Shown here: one piece after another, positions 28,478 through 37,012 of the stretch | Numbering within the stretch: position 1 is the first letter of the stretch | Layout of the letters: each line of letters opens with the position of its first letter | NCBI GenBank assembly: GCA_964505215.1 | Contig: CAZDGU010000003.1 | Coordinates: 1 to 64,000 of the forward strand | Reading direction: 5' to 3' | Origin: Gracilimonas sp964505215 | GTDB lineage: Bacteria > Bacteroidota > Rhodothermia > Balneolales > Balneolaceae | Length of the DNA: 64,000 nt | Notes under the pieces: generated by a model | What the model was told of the DNA's origin: nothing | What the model saw: only the letters and a program-made list of their open reading frames with translations | The model's database searches: none | Position numbers and translations under genes: made by a program

Positions 28478-28494
28478 TTGGCATATAGCTTGCA
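28478..28494 (+). promoter_or_regulatory. Sigma-54 (-24/-12) promoter of hsp20
   Basis: TTGGCATATAGCTTGCA matches the RpoN consensus TGGCAC-N5-TTGCA, with invariant GG (28480-28481) and GC (28492-28493) exactly ten bases apart. The predicted start point is near 28505, leaving a leader of about 40 bases before hsp20. Confidence 0.75.
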
Positions 28495-28545
28495 ACTATA
28501 GGGGTGAACAACTGATAGAACAAAAAAATAAAAAAGAGGTTTATT

Positions 28546-28974
28546 ATGTCACTTATTAAATATACCCGACCAAATCTTGATCTTCACTCAAGTAGATTTA
28601 GCGATATCTTGGACGAGTTTTTCAATGACTCGCTGAATTACAGAAGAGATTCTTTTATGCCCAACGTAGATATTTCAGAAACAGAAACTGAGTTTGAAAT
28701 AGCCGTTACGTTGCCCGGCATGAATAAAGAAGACATTAATGTTGATCTGGAAAACGGACGCTTAACCATCAGTGGCGAGCGGAAGTTTGAAAATGAAGAA
28801 AAAGGCAAGAACTATCATCGCATAGAATCCGGATTCGGAACTTTTAATCGCTCTTTCCAGCTGCCGGATACGGTAGATGAAGAAAGCGTGGAAGCGAATT
28901 ATAAGGATGGAATGCTGAATATCAGTATTGCAAAAAGCGAAGAAAAAGTTAAAAAGCAGATCGAGATTTCATAA
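28546..28974 (+). CDS. Small heat-shock protein, Hsp20/alpha-crystallin family
   Basis: A 142-residue ATP-independent chaperone that holds unfolding proteins for later refolding, often by ClpB and DnaK. The alpha-crystallin domain spans about 38-132, beginning PNVDISETETEFEIAV and including the LPGMNKEDINVDLENGRLTISGE segment and the A/N-x-x-x-DG-x-L motif NYKDGMLNISI. The C-terminal IEI in KKQIEIS is the I-x-I oligomerisation motif. An AGAGG site precedes the ATG. A sigma-54 promoter lies upstream, and htrA and clpB follow as separate transcription units. Confidence 0.95.
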   Translation: MSLIKYTRPNLDLHSSRFSDILDEFFNDSLNYRRDSFMPNVDISETETEFEIAVTLPGMNKEDINVDLENGRLTISGERKFENEEKGKNYHRIESGFGTFNRSFQLPDTVDEESVEANYKDGMLNISIAKSEEKVKKQIEIS

Positions 28975-28995
28975 TCTGATCCATTAGGTTAAGGC

Positions 28996-29035
28996 AAGCC
29001 GGAGCTTCGTACAGAGGCTTCGGCTTCTGTTTTTT
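28996..29035 (+). terminator. Intrinsic terminator after hsp20
   Basis: AAGCCGGAGC pairs with GCTTCGGCTT (one G-T pair) around an 11-base loop, followed by a T-rich tract. It separates hsp20 from the htrA gene. Confidence 0.8.
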
Positions 29036-29132
29036 CAACTAATTTGTAAAGCTTTGCAGGCTTACACAATTTTAGCTTTTTAATACGTTGTAATACCGAA
29101 ATAACACACAAATCACTAAACCGGAAACGAAC

Positions 29133-30593
29133 ATGAACACAGCAGTAAAAAATATATTTGGGGTGGCCGCGGCCATACTTGTTTTATTGGGTTTTAATTT
29201 GGCTACAACAAACAATACTATTTCTTTGCCCGATTACGATACAAAGGTAGAATCTGCCGAAAGCAGAACCGTATCATCACTGAAAGATTTTAATGACGCC
29301 GTTGTAGATATTGCCGAGAAAACCAACCCTTCGGTCGTAACCATCACCACCAAGCGCACGCAGGAAGTACGAGTGATAAATCCATTTTCACAGTTTTTTG
29401 GAAATCCGCGCGATCAAGGTGAAGTGCGCGAGCGCGTACAGCGTGGTTTAGGCTCGGGAGTTATTGTTTCGGAAGAAGGCTATATACTTACCAATAATCA
29501 CGTGATTGCAGATACGGATGAAATTCGAGTTCGCTTGTTTAATGGTAACGAAGTTGATGCCGAACTGATAGGAACCGATCCCGAAACCGATATTGCCGTA
29601 TTGAAAATTGATGTGGATAATCTGCCAGCAGTAGAAATGGGCAACAGTGACGAGCTGAAGGTAGGCTCATTTGTGCTGGCTATTGGAAGTCCGCTTTCGC
29701 AAGATTTAGCCCATACGGTTTCTTTCGGTATTGTGAGCGCGCGCGGGCGTTCGTTAACCAACCTCACCCAATACGGAGATTACATTCAAACCGATGCTGC
29801 CATCAACCCCGGAAACTCCGGTGGCGCTTTAATTGATGTAAACGGCGAATTAGTGGGTATCAACTCAGCTATTGCTTCTCGCTCGGGCGGGAATGATGGC
29901 ATTGGATTTGCCATACCCGTGAATTTAGCCAAGCGCATTATGGGAGATTTGATTGAAGACGGCGAAGTATCGCGCGGATATCTGGGAATGTATATGGCCG
30001 GCGAAGTTGATCAAACCATGGCCAAAGCACTGGATCTGGATGAAGTAAGAGGTATTATTGTTGGGCAGGTTGAAGAAGATGGTCCGGCCGCAGAAGCAGG
30101 TCTTAAAAGCCAAGACATTATTGTGTCGCTGAATGGAGAAAAAATCAGAAACTGGGCCAGCTTCAGAACGCAAATAGCTGCATTTAAACCCGGAGACGAG
30201 ATTCAGTTAGGTATTATTCGAAAAGACAAATCCAAAGAAATTAATGTAACGTTAGGCAAACGTACCGACGAAACTGTTGCATCCATCAATCCTCAAACAC
30301 AAAAAGAAATGGATGAACGTCTTGGATTTAGTGTTCGGGAATTAAATGATGATATCAGACGCCAGCTAAACATTGAGAACGATATTGAAGGAGTGGTTGT
30401 TACAAACATGAGCAGGAGTAGCAATGCCTTTGAAAGAGGTCTCAGAAGTCAGGATGTTGTTACAGAGGTAGGGAGAAAGCCCGTGGGTTCTGTTTCCGAA
30501 TTTTATGACGCATTAAAGAATATGGACTCAAACATTGTGTTGTTAACCGTATCCAGACAAAATCTGGAACAATATATTGCTTTTGAACTATAG
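29133..30593 (+). CDS. DegP/HtrA-family periplasmic serine protease
   Basis: A 486-residue Do-like protease/chaperone of the cell envelope. An N-terminal hydrophobic segment (about 8-25) serves as signal or anchor. The trypsin-like domain shows the triad His123 (LTNNHVIAD), Asp153 (DPETDIAVLKID) and Ser229 (INPGNSGGALID). Two PDZ domains follow (about 285-375 and 400-480), the layout of DegP/DegQ. It degrades or refolds damaged exported proteins. It lies between hsp20 and clpB, forming a protein-quality neighbourhood, and is followed by two tandem hairpin terminators. Confidence 0.95.
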   Translation: MNTAVKNIFGVAAAILVLLGFNLATTNNTISLPDYDTKVESAESRTVSSLKDFNDAVVDIAEKTNPSVVTITTKRTQEVRVINPFSQFFGNPRDQGEVRERVQRGLGSGVIVSEEGYILTNNHVIADTDEIRVRLFNGNEVDAELIGTDPETDIAVLKIDVDNLPAVEMGNSDELKVGSFVLAIGSPLSQDLAHTVSFGIVSARGRSLTNLTQYGDYIQTDAAINPGNSGGALIDVNGELVGINSAIASRSGGNDGIGFAIPVNLAKRIMGDLIEDGEVSRGYLGMYMAGEVDQTMAKALDLDEVRGIIVGQVEEDGPAAEAGLKSQDIIVSLNGEKIRNWASFRTQIAAFKPGDEIQLGIIRKDKSKEINVTLGKRTDETVASINPQTQKEMDERLGFSVRELNDDIRRQLNIENDIEGVVVTNMSRSSNAFERGLRSQDVVTEVGRKPVGSVSEFYDALKNMDSNIVLLTVSRQNLEQYIAFEL

Positions 30594-30610
30594 AGTATTG
30601 CATAGAGCAT

Positions 30611-30668
30611 TTGTACCCCGAAAACCCAAACCTTGGTCCCTGATACGGACCAGGGTTTTTCTTTATAT
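30611..30668 (+). terminator. Hairpin terminator, copy 1 of a duplicated element
   Basis: TTTGTACCCCGAAAACCC leads into a 9-bp stem, CCTTGGTCC/GGACCAGGG, around the loop CTGATAC, extended by AAA/TTT pairs and a T-tract. It ends the htrA transcript. The element is repeated at 30760-30817 with the same flank and loop but a different, compensated stem. The 30594-31037 gap otherwise holds the clpB promoter region and about 90 bases between the copies where nothing is recognised. Confidence 0.85.
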
Positions 30669-30759
30669 GCAGTAATAAAATAGTAGAAGTATTTACTAAA
30701 AATTACATGGTTATAAGGTGCAAAATTCCATATCTTAGGAATTGAATTTGAAGAACAAT

Positions 30760-30817
30760 TTTGTACCCCGAAAAACCCAAACCCCGGACTCTGATACAGT
30801 TCGGGGTTTTTTTATTT
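30760..30817 (+). terminator. Hairpin terminator, copy 2 of a duplicated element
   Basis: TTTGTACCCCGAAAAACCC leads into the stem CCCCGGACT/AGTTCGGGG around the same CTGATAC loop, followed by seven T. Compared with copy 1, several stem positions changed on both sides so that pairing is kept. It may be a backup terminator, the end of a small RNA, or a dispersed structured repeat. Confidence 0.75.
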
Positions 30818-30984
30818 GAATTAATCGGTAACCAATAAGCTCCGAATTCAGCTTCTCTTTTAATCTGAGTTTCAGCCATTTTGATTGTTGCTATTGGCAG
30901 TTTTGGCTCGTTATGGCAGGCCTTAGTTATGCAAGTTTACGAGTGTTTTGGAAGTAACTGCAATTCTGTCAAATTAAATAGGTA

Positions 30985-31000
30985 GGCACGGTTTTGGAGA
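30985..31000 (+). promoter_or_regulatory. Weak sigma-54-like promoter candidate for clpB
   Basis: GGCACGGTTTTGGA keeps the full -24 box GGCACG but has GA instead of GC at -12. A second candidate at 30919-30932 has the invariant GG-N10-GC but a poor -24 box. Inverted TGCCA boxes (TTGGCA and ATGGCA) occur at 30894-30919. Evidence is suggestive only. Confidence 0.3.
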
Positions 31001-31037
31001 GTATCTCTATAGAAATAATAAAACAAGGAGATACAAC

Positions 31038-33677
31038 ATGAATTTGAATAAATTTACTTTAAAAGCACAGGAGGCTGTTCAAAAATCTATTGAGCTGGCC
31101 CAAAGTGCGAACAACCAAGCCGTAGAGCCTGCACATATTCTAAAGGCTTTTCTGGTAGATAAAGAGAGTATTGTAAATACTTTGTTAGGAAAGTTGGGGG
31201 CACGTCCCGCTGTTATCGAAAATGTGGTGGATAGCATCTTAAACCGGCTTCCTGAAGTACAGGGAGCATCTGTTTCCGGTCAATATCTGTCTAACAGCAG
31301 TAAGGCACTTTTTGATAAGGCGCAGAAAGAAGCCGATAGTTTAGGAGATGAGTACATCAGCTCCGAGCATATTTTAATGGGAATATCGGCTGCAAAAGAT
31401 GAGATTTCCTCACTGCTGAAAGATCACGGCGTAACCAAAGAGAATATCTTAAAGGTGCTGAAAGACGTGCGCGGAAATCAAACCGTGGACGATCCCAATG
31501 CGGAAAGCCGATATGGAGCACTGAAAAAATATGCGCGTGATTTAAACGAACTAGCCGAAAAAAATAAGCTGGATCCGGTTATTGGCCGTGATCAGGAAAT
31601 TCGGCGCGTAATGCAGATTCTTACCCGCCGCACCAAAAATAACCCCGTGTTAATTGGTGAGCCGGGCGTAGGAAAAACCGCCATTGCCGAAGGCATGGCC
31701 CTCCGAATTGTGCGGGGTGATGTGCCCGAGGGCCTCAAATCAAAACGAATTGTGGCTTTAGATATGGGCGCATTGGTGGCAGGCACCAAATTCAGAGGAG
31801 AGTTTGAAGAGCGTCTGAAAGCGGTTATAAAAGATGTGACTGAATCGGATGGAGAAATCATTCTCTTTATAGATGAAATTCACACCCTGGTGGGAGCCGG
31901 AGCTACCGAAGGCGCTATGGATGCCGCAAACATTTTAAAGCCGGCGCTGGCACGAGGAGAACTTCACTCCATAGGAGCTACCACACTGGATGAGTATCGA
32001 AAGTACATTGAAAAAGACAAAGCCTTGGAGCGGCGTTTGCAAACGGTGCTTATCGGAGAGCCTTCGGTAGAAGATACGGTTTCCATTTTACGTGGACTTC
32101 AGGAACGCTACGAAGTGCATCACGGCGTGCGTATTACAGATGCGGCCGTAGTTGCTGCTGCCGAGCTTTCGCACCGATATATTGGGGACCGGTTTTTACC
32201 GGATAAAGCCATTGACCTGATTGATGAAGCTGCTTCCCGATTGCGCCTGCAAATTGATTCTCTCCCCGAAGAACTGGACGCATTGGAGCGACAAATCCGC
32301 CAGCTCGAAATTGAGCGGGAGGCTTTGAAGCGCGAAAAAGATCAGTCCAAAATGGAAGGAATTAATAAAGAACTGGCTGATTTGGAAGAGGCCCGAAAAA
32401 GCATGCGTGTGCAGTGGGATCGGGAACGCGAGCTGATTCAGAAAGTTCGCGAGCTGAAGCAGGCTATAGAAACCTCGCGCAACGAAGCAGACAAGGCCGA
32501 GCGCGAAGGCAATTATGAAAAGGTAGCCGAACTCCGCTACGGAACTATTGCCCAGCTGGAAGCCGATCTCGAATCTTCAAAAGCAAAGCTGGATGAAATG
32601 CAGGAAAATCAGTCGCTGCTGAAAGAAGAAGTGGATGCTGAGGACATTGCAGATATTGTAGCGCGCTGGACCGGTATTCCGGTGCAAAAAATGCTGCAAA
32701 GCGAGCGCCAGAAATTATTGAACCTTGAAGAGGTACTGCACCGGCGAGTAATTGGTCAGGACAAAGCCGTGGAGGCCGTTTCTGATGCCGTACGGCGCTC
32801 AAGAGCAGGATTACAGGATGAGAATAAACCCATTGGTTCGTTCTTCTTTTTAGGCTCAACCGGTGTGGGTAAAACGGAGCTGGCGCGTTCATTAGCAGAT
32901 TTCTTGTTTAATGATGAACACGCTATGATTCGCATTGATATGAGTGAATATATGGAAAAACACAGCGTCAGCCGGTTGGTGGGAGCGCCTCCGGGCTATG
33001 TTGGTTATGACGAAGGAGGCCAGCTTACCGAAGCGGTTCGTCGTCATCCTTACGCGGTGGTTTTACTGGATGAAATCGAAAAAGCACATCCCGATGTATT
33101 CAATATTCTGCTGCAGGTGCTGGATGAAGGCCGCCTCACCGATAACAAAGGCGTAACGGTAGATTTTAAAAATACCATTATTATTATGACGTCCAACATC
33201 GGCTCACACCTGATTTCTAATGAAATTGAGAAGTCGGGCGGAGAGCTTACGGACGAGAAGTACAGAGAACTTCAAAACAAACTGATTGAACAGCTGAAGC
33301 AAACCATCAGGCCCGAATTTTTGAACCGCGTGGATGATATGATTGTATTCCACCCATTGGGTAAGAAACATATTCGTGCGATTGTGGATATTCAGCTGAA
33401 GCGAGTGCACGAGCTGCTTGCCAAAAACGAAGTGAAATTGGACGTTTCAGACGCCGTGAAAGACTGGATGGCTGCACGCGGTTACGACCCGGTGTATGGA
33501 GCGCGACCGCTTAAGCGAGTTATTGAACGGAATGTGACCAATAAACTGGCTACTCAGCTGCTGAGTCGCGAAGAGGAAGGCCCCGTACATTACGAGGCAA
33601 CGCTTTCCAAAAATGGAGACGCTATAGAGTTTGCCGAAGTTTTGGATGATGTGGAAGTTTGGGCAGATGATGCCTGA
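31038..33677 (+). CDS. clpB: ATP-dependent disaggregase ClpB
   Basis: ClpB is a hexameric AAA+ machine that, with DnaK, pulls proteins out of aggregates. The 879 residues comprise the N-domain (1-145), NBD1 with Walker A GEPGVGKTAIAEG (Lys213), the coiled-coil middle domain (about 400-530) that distinguishes ClpB from ClpA/C, and NBD2 with GSTGVGKTELARS. GYVGYDEGG is the NBD2 pore loop and GARPLKRVIE the sensor-2 region. A strong AAGGAG ribosome-binding site precedes the ATG. It follows hsp20 and htrA, its functional partners in protein quality control. Confidence 0.97.
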   Translation: MNLNKFTLKAQEAVQKSIELAQSANNQAVEPAHILKAFLVDKESIVNTLLGKLGARPAVIENVVDSILNRLPEVQGASVSGQYLSNSSKALFDKAQKEADSLGDEYISSEHILMGISAAKDEISSLLKDHGVTKENILKVLKDVRGNQTVDDPNAESRYGALKKYARDLNELAEKNKLDPVIGRDQEIRRVMQILTRRTKNNPVLIGEPGVGKTAIAEGMALRIVRGDVPEGLKSKRIVALDMGALVAGTKFRGEFEERLKAVIKDVTESDGEIILFIDEIHTLVGAGATEGAMDAANILKPALARGELHSIGATTLDEYRKYIEKDKALERRLQTVLIGEPSVEDTVSILRGLQERYEVHHGVRITDAAVVAAAELSHRYIGDRFLPDKAIDLIDEAASRLRLQIDSLPEELDALERQIRQLEIEREALKREKDQSKMEGINKELADLEEARKSMRVQWDRERELIQKVRELKQAIETSRNEADKAEREGNYEKVAELRYGTIAQLEADLESSKAKLDEMQENQSLLKEEVDAEDIADIVARWTGIPVQKMLQSERQKLLNLEEVLHRRVIGQDKAVEAVSDAVRRSRAGLQDENKPIGSFFFLGSTGVGKTELARSLADFLFNDEHAMIRIDMSEYMEKHSVSRLVGAPPGYVGYDEGGQLTEAVRRHPYAVVLLDEIEKAHPDVFNILLQVLDEGRLTDNKGVTVDFKNTIIIMTSNIGSHLISNEIEKSGGELTDEKYRELQNKLIEQLKQTIRPEFLNRVDDMIVFHPLGKKHIRAIVDIQLKRVHELLAKNEVKLDVSDAVKDWMAARGYDPVYGARPLKRVIERNVTNKLATQLLSREEEGPVHYEATLSKNGDAIEFAEVLDDVEVWADDA

Positions 33678-33726
33678 TGATTCAATAACCGAGCAATAAC
33701 TGACTTTACGTTATAGCTAAATAATT

Positions 33727-33763
33727 AAAAAAGGCGGAGCTTGTAAAAGCTCCGTCTTTTTTC
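33727..33763. terminator. Bidirectional intrinsic terminator
   Basis: An A-tract, GGCGGAGCT...AGCTCCGTC and a T-tract form a hairpin that can end clpB on the + strand and the convergent serine hydrolase gene on the - strand. Confidence 0.85.
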
Positions 33764-33801
33764 GAGATTATTCTCCGTGCTATTAAACTTGATACAATCT
33801 G

Positions 33802-34752
33802 CTACTTACTTTTGTTACTCGTGTAGCGCTCTTTCATAACTTGATGAATTTTGGTTGAAAGCTGCTCCATTTTCGGTAATGCCTGCTCTTCTCTCAGCGG
33901 AAGCAAAAGCGCAACAATGTATTTTAAATCGCCATCCTGGATAAGCCCCACGTCGTTAGTCCAATAAGAAAACCATCCCGTTTTGTGATAAAACATAGCT
34001 GTTTTGGGAAGTCCGAGCGCATATTTTGAATGATCTAACTGCCTCCCCAACAGCGCCTTCATTTGCATGCTAACCCATGGATTTACCAGCTTATTTTGCT
34101 CCATTAAATACATGAAATCGGCGGCGTGCAGCGAAGAAGTTTCGGTTCCTCTGATATCTTCATAACCGGGATCTTCAAACTTTCGGCTCAAAAATTTGCG
34201 CGTAACTTCACTTCCCTGCCAATTATACTCATGCATCAACGCGTTGATGTTTTCCCGTTTCGCCAGATCAATTAAACAATTAGAAGCCGTGTTATCGCTG
34301 CGGGTAATCATTAAATCCAGCAAATAATTGACGCTCACCGTATCGCCGGCCTGCAGAAGCGGACGCGGATCTGTCTTAATTTCCTTTGACTTATCCACAT
34401 CATTTGGAGCTTCTACCACCACCATGCTGTCCAAAGAATACTTTCCTTGCGAAATCTGATTCAGCACTTCTGCTGCAATATAAATTTTATAAACAGATGC
34501 CGGATACACGAAATTCTCTATATTTACTCCCGCCAAAATTGGTTCCGGCGTGTTTAAATCAATAACGGTAAGTGATATTTGCTCAATTCCATCGGCACCG
34601 ACATCAAAATCTTTATCCAGCTCAAGCTCTTTTACAATTTGTTGGAGTGAATGGGTTAAATCTTCATCCCCGGTGTAGTAATCAGGAATAGAATCTTGGG
34701 CTGAAGGAATAAACATACCTGCCGTCATCAATACAAATAATAAATACTTCAT
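33802..34752 (-). CDS. Beta-lactamase-fold serine hydrolase (class A-like)
   Basis: A 316-residue exported protein with a signal peptide (about 1-18, ending near PSAQ). It carries the class A beta-lactamase/penicillin-recognising motifs SVYK (Ser86, Lys89), SDN (152-154) and KTG (257-259). The Glu166-containing ExxLN omega-loop motif of true class A beta-lactamases is not obvious; the region reads SRKFEDPGYEDIRGTETSS. It may therefore be a penicillin-interacting or DD-peptidase-like hydrolase rather than a resistance enzyme. It stands alone, convergent with clpB. Function is inferred from motifs only. Confidence 0.8.
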   Translation of the reverse strand: MKYLLFVLMTAGMFIPSAQDSIPDYYTGDEDLTHSLQQIVKELELDKDFDVGADGIEQISLTVIDLNTPEPILAGVNIENFVYPASVYKIYIAAEVLNQISQGKYSLDSMVVVEAPNDVDKSKEIKTDPRPLLQAGDTVSVNYLLDLMITRSDNTASNCLIDLAKRENINALMHEYNWQGSEVTRKFLSRKFEDPGYEDIRGTETSSLHAADFMYLMEQNKLVNPWVSMQMKALLGRQLDHSKYALGLPKTAMFYHKTGWFSYWTNDVGLIQDGDLKYIVALLLPLREEQALPKMEQLSTKIHQVMKERYTSNKSK

Positions 34753-34851
34753 AGGATCTTCGGAGCGTTTTTTGCGGTGTTTTATGGTTGAAGGAATGTA
34801 AGATCACCCAAAATAACATTTTCACACTTCTTTTCAGAAATAGGAGAGAAC

Positions 34852-35007
34852 GTGCAAAGCATCTTGCCAAAAAACAAAGCGTTGAATTGGAAAAAGTTCA
34901 ATGCATTAATCTTAGAATGGAACTTCTTTGATGAATATTTTGAAGCCCAGGGAATATCAGATCATTCGGTAGAATATCCGGTGTTTAAATATTTTGAGCT
35001 GAATTGA
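34852..35007 (+). CDS. Small hypothetical protein with GTG start
   Basis: Between two - strand genes, a GTG with a good AGGAGA ribosome-binding site (34842-34847) opens a 51-codon frame ending TGA at 35005-35007. The product is rich in aromatic and acidic residues (NALILEWNFFDEYFEAQGIS, then SVEYPVFKYFELN) and does not look like random translation. It matches nothing I recognise. It could be a genuine small protein or the 3' remnant of a decayed gene; the frame stays open upstream to 34792 without an ATG. Confidence 0.4.
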   Translation: MQSILPKNKALNWKKFNALILEWNFFDEYFEAQGISDHSVEYPVFKYFELN

Positions 35008-35046
35008 TAACTGTGCCTTTGGAAACTGCCTTCCGAAACGCGTTTC

Positions 35047-36147
35047 TTAAAGCAGCTCTTCCGGGTTCAGCACTTTAAGGTCGTCGGTTACAAACTTCCG
35101 GCCTTTGCGAATCAGCTCGCCGTCCAGATACACATCAGCGCCTATGCAAACCAAGTCCCAGTGAATGTTGCTGGAGTTTCCATTGGAAGCTTCCTCATAA
35201 TCTCTGCCCAGCGTAAGGTGATTAGAGCCGTAAATTTTTTCATCAAATAAAATGTCGTACATCGGGCTTTCGATAATTGGATTCAACCCAAAGCTAAACT
35301 CCCCAAATCGTCTGGCGCCTTCGTCGGTGTCCAGAATATCTTTGAGGCCTTCGTTATTGGAAGAATCAAAATCTACCACCACGCCGTCTTTCACTTCCAG
35401 CTTCACAAACTCAAACGGCTTGCCCTGATAAACCGATGGTGCGTAAGTAATAACTCCATTTACAGAATCGAGTACGGGAGAGGTGAACAGCTCGCCATCC
35501 GGAACGTTGCGTTTTCCAAAACAGGGAACCCAATTTTGTCCTTTTACCGAAAACTTGATATCGGTTCCTTCGCCTTTAAGGTGAATTTCATCGGTTGCTC
35601 GCAGTCGTTTTTCGAGCGGTTTCATGGCTTCTTCCAGCTTACCGTAATCTACCAGGCAGGCTTTGTAATAAAACTCGGTGAAGGCCTGAGTTGGCATTTT
35701 AGCATTCATTGCAAAAGCAGCAGAAGGATAGCGCAGCACACACCAGTTGGTTTTATTTACGCGCTGCTCAAAGTGAACCGGATGCAGAAAATGTTCGGAA
35801 TAGGCTTTGTTGGCCTCTTTATCTGCCTGCGAGTTTTCATAAATATTTTGAGAAGCCCGGATTCCAATAAAACCATCCATTTGCTTCATTTTTGGAAGCT
35901 GATCAACCGCAGCCTGATTTTTCCAAAATTCTTCATTTCCGTTTTCAATCAGCACGCGCTGGGTTTCCGCATCTTCAATTTGTATGAATGGATGCGCTTC
36001 CTTTTCCCGGATTTGTGCGGTAAGTGCGCGAACCAGTCCAATGCCGTTCAGCCCTACTAACTGAACCATGACATTTTGATTTTTTTGTACTTCGATGCTG
36101 TGTTCTAAAATTAAGGAAGCAAGCTGCTGATCGTTTGGTGAAATCAT
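35047..36147 (-). CDS. M29-family aminopeptidase (AmpS/aminopeptidase II type)
   Basis: A 366-residue cytosolic metallo-aminopeptidase that removes N-terminal residues from peptides. The family's C-terminal metal-binding region is visible: GEFSFGLNP (Glu), the block DEKIYGSNHLTLGRDYEEA (Glu/His) and SNIHWDLVCIGADVYLDGE (His and Asp). The N-terminal MISPNDQQLASLILEHSIEVQKNQNVMV resembles other M29 members. It is the upstream neighbour of an ABC ATPase gene on the same strand, but the 94-base gap does not show a clear functional link. Confidence 0.88.
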   Translation of the reverse strand: MISPNDQQLASLILEHSIEVQKNQNVMVQLVGLNGIGLVRALTAQIREKEAHPFIQIEDAETQRVLIENGNEEFWKNQAAVDQLPKMKQMDGFIGIRASQNIYENSQADKEANKAYSEHFLHPVHFEQRVNKTNWCVLRYPSAAFAMNAKMPTQAFTEFYYKACLVDYGKLEEAMKPLEKRLRATDEIHLKGEGTDIKFSVKGQNWVPCFGKRNVPDGELFTSPVLDSVNGVITYAPSVYQGKPFEFVKLEVKDGVVVDFDSSNNEGLKDILDTDEGARRFGEFSFGLNPIIESPMYDILFDEKIYGSNHLTLGRDYEEASNGNSSNIHWDLVCIGADVYLDGELIRKGRKFVTDDLKVLNPEELL

Positions 36148-36240
36148 ATTTAAAACTGAAATTAGAAGTAATGAATGTTGGCTTGAATGCGGCTGAAAGT
36201 TAAGGGAATTGCCGGAGAATTAAACCAAAAGTTGGTAAAT

Positions 36241-36852
36241 CTATAAGGCAATAACGGTATCGCAAAGTGCAATTTCGGAAGGGTCGTTTGAGGCTAAGAA
36301 AACCAGCTTTCCGGAAGCGGCCGCGGTTTCTACAATCTCGGTTACCAGCGCGTGACCTTTTTCATCCAGATTGGAACCCGGCTCATCCAGCATCAGCACC
36401 TGTGGATTACGCGCTAAGGCGGCAGCCAACTTTACGCGCTGCTGCTGTCCGGTAGAAAGGCTGCCAAAAAGCTGTTGCTCTAAATGCGGGATGTGGGTTT
36501 TGTTTAATAACTGATGCAAATCTGTTTCAGAAGCCGATGAACCTGACAGTTCCATTAAAAAAAGCAGGTTCTCGGCTACCGTAAGTTCTGCATACAAATT
36601 GATGTAAGGCGCCGCATAACCTATGTGATTTTTTAAAGCCTGCCGGTTTAGATGGGTACTGTTTGAGCGCCACGCAATAGTGCCCGAATTGGCACGTAAT
36701 AAATAGGCCAGGCATTTCAGCAAGGTTGACTTACCGCTTCCGTTAGCTCCCGAAATGCCTAAAATCCCATTTTCGTGCTCAAAACTAAGCTCCGAAAAAA
36801 TAGTGTGTTGATTAAATTTTTTTGTGAGTTTTTCGACCTTTAATGATATCAT
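36241..36852 (-). CDS. ABC transporter ATP-binding protein (CcmA-like)
   Basis: A 203-residue ABC ATPase. Walker A is SGANGSGKSTLLK (Lys41), the signature is LSTGQQQRVKLA, Walker B is VLMLDEPGSNLDEKG, and the switch region is VFLASNDPSEI. The short length and the single-domain, truncated-helical layout resemble the heme exporter subunit CcmA, but no ccmB/C permease gene is adjacent, so the substrate is open. The product ends shortly after the switch strand, shorter than most ABC ATPases. It is divergent from the acidic hypothetical gene at 37013. Confidence 0.8.
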   Translation of the reverse strand: MISLKVEKLTKKFNQHTIFSELSFEHENGILGISGANGSGKSTLLKCLAYLLRANSGTIAWRSNSTHLNRQALKNHIGYAAPYINLYAELTVAENLLFLMELSGSSASETDLHQLLNKTHIPHLEQQLFGSLSTGQQQRVKLAAALARNPQVLMLDEPGSNLDEKGHALVTEIVETAAASGKLVFLASNDPSEIALCDTVIAL

Positions 36853-37012
36853 ACCGCAAAGGTAGTAAGTTTATGATTAATAAGAATAGGTAATGCCGTT
36901 ACAAAATACTTTCTCCATTATTATAAAGATTTAAACACATACCGATTATCTAAAACATAGATTGTATGGGTAGCCGAGAGGTTTTATTTTAAGTAAAATT
37001 ATTCATTCAGAT

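Noticed and set aside
34682..34870. A 62-codon - strand frame overlapping the serine hydrolase start.
   Set aside because: It overlaps the signal peptide coding region of the hydrolase in another frame and has no supporting features.
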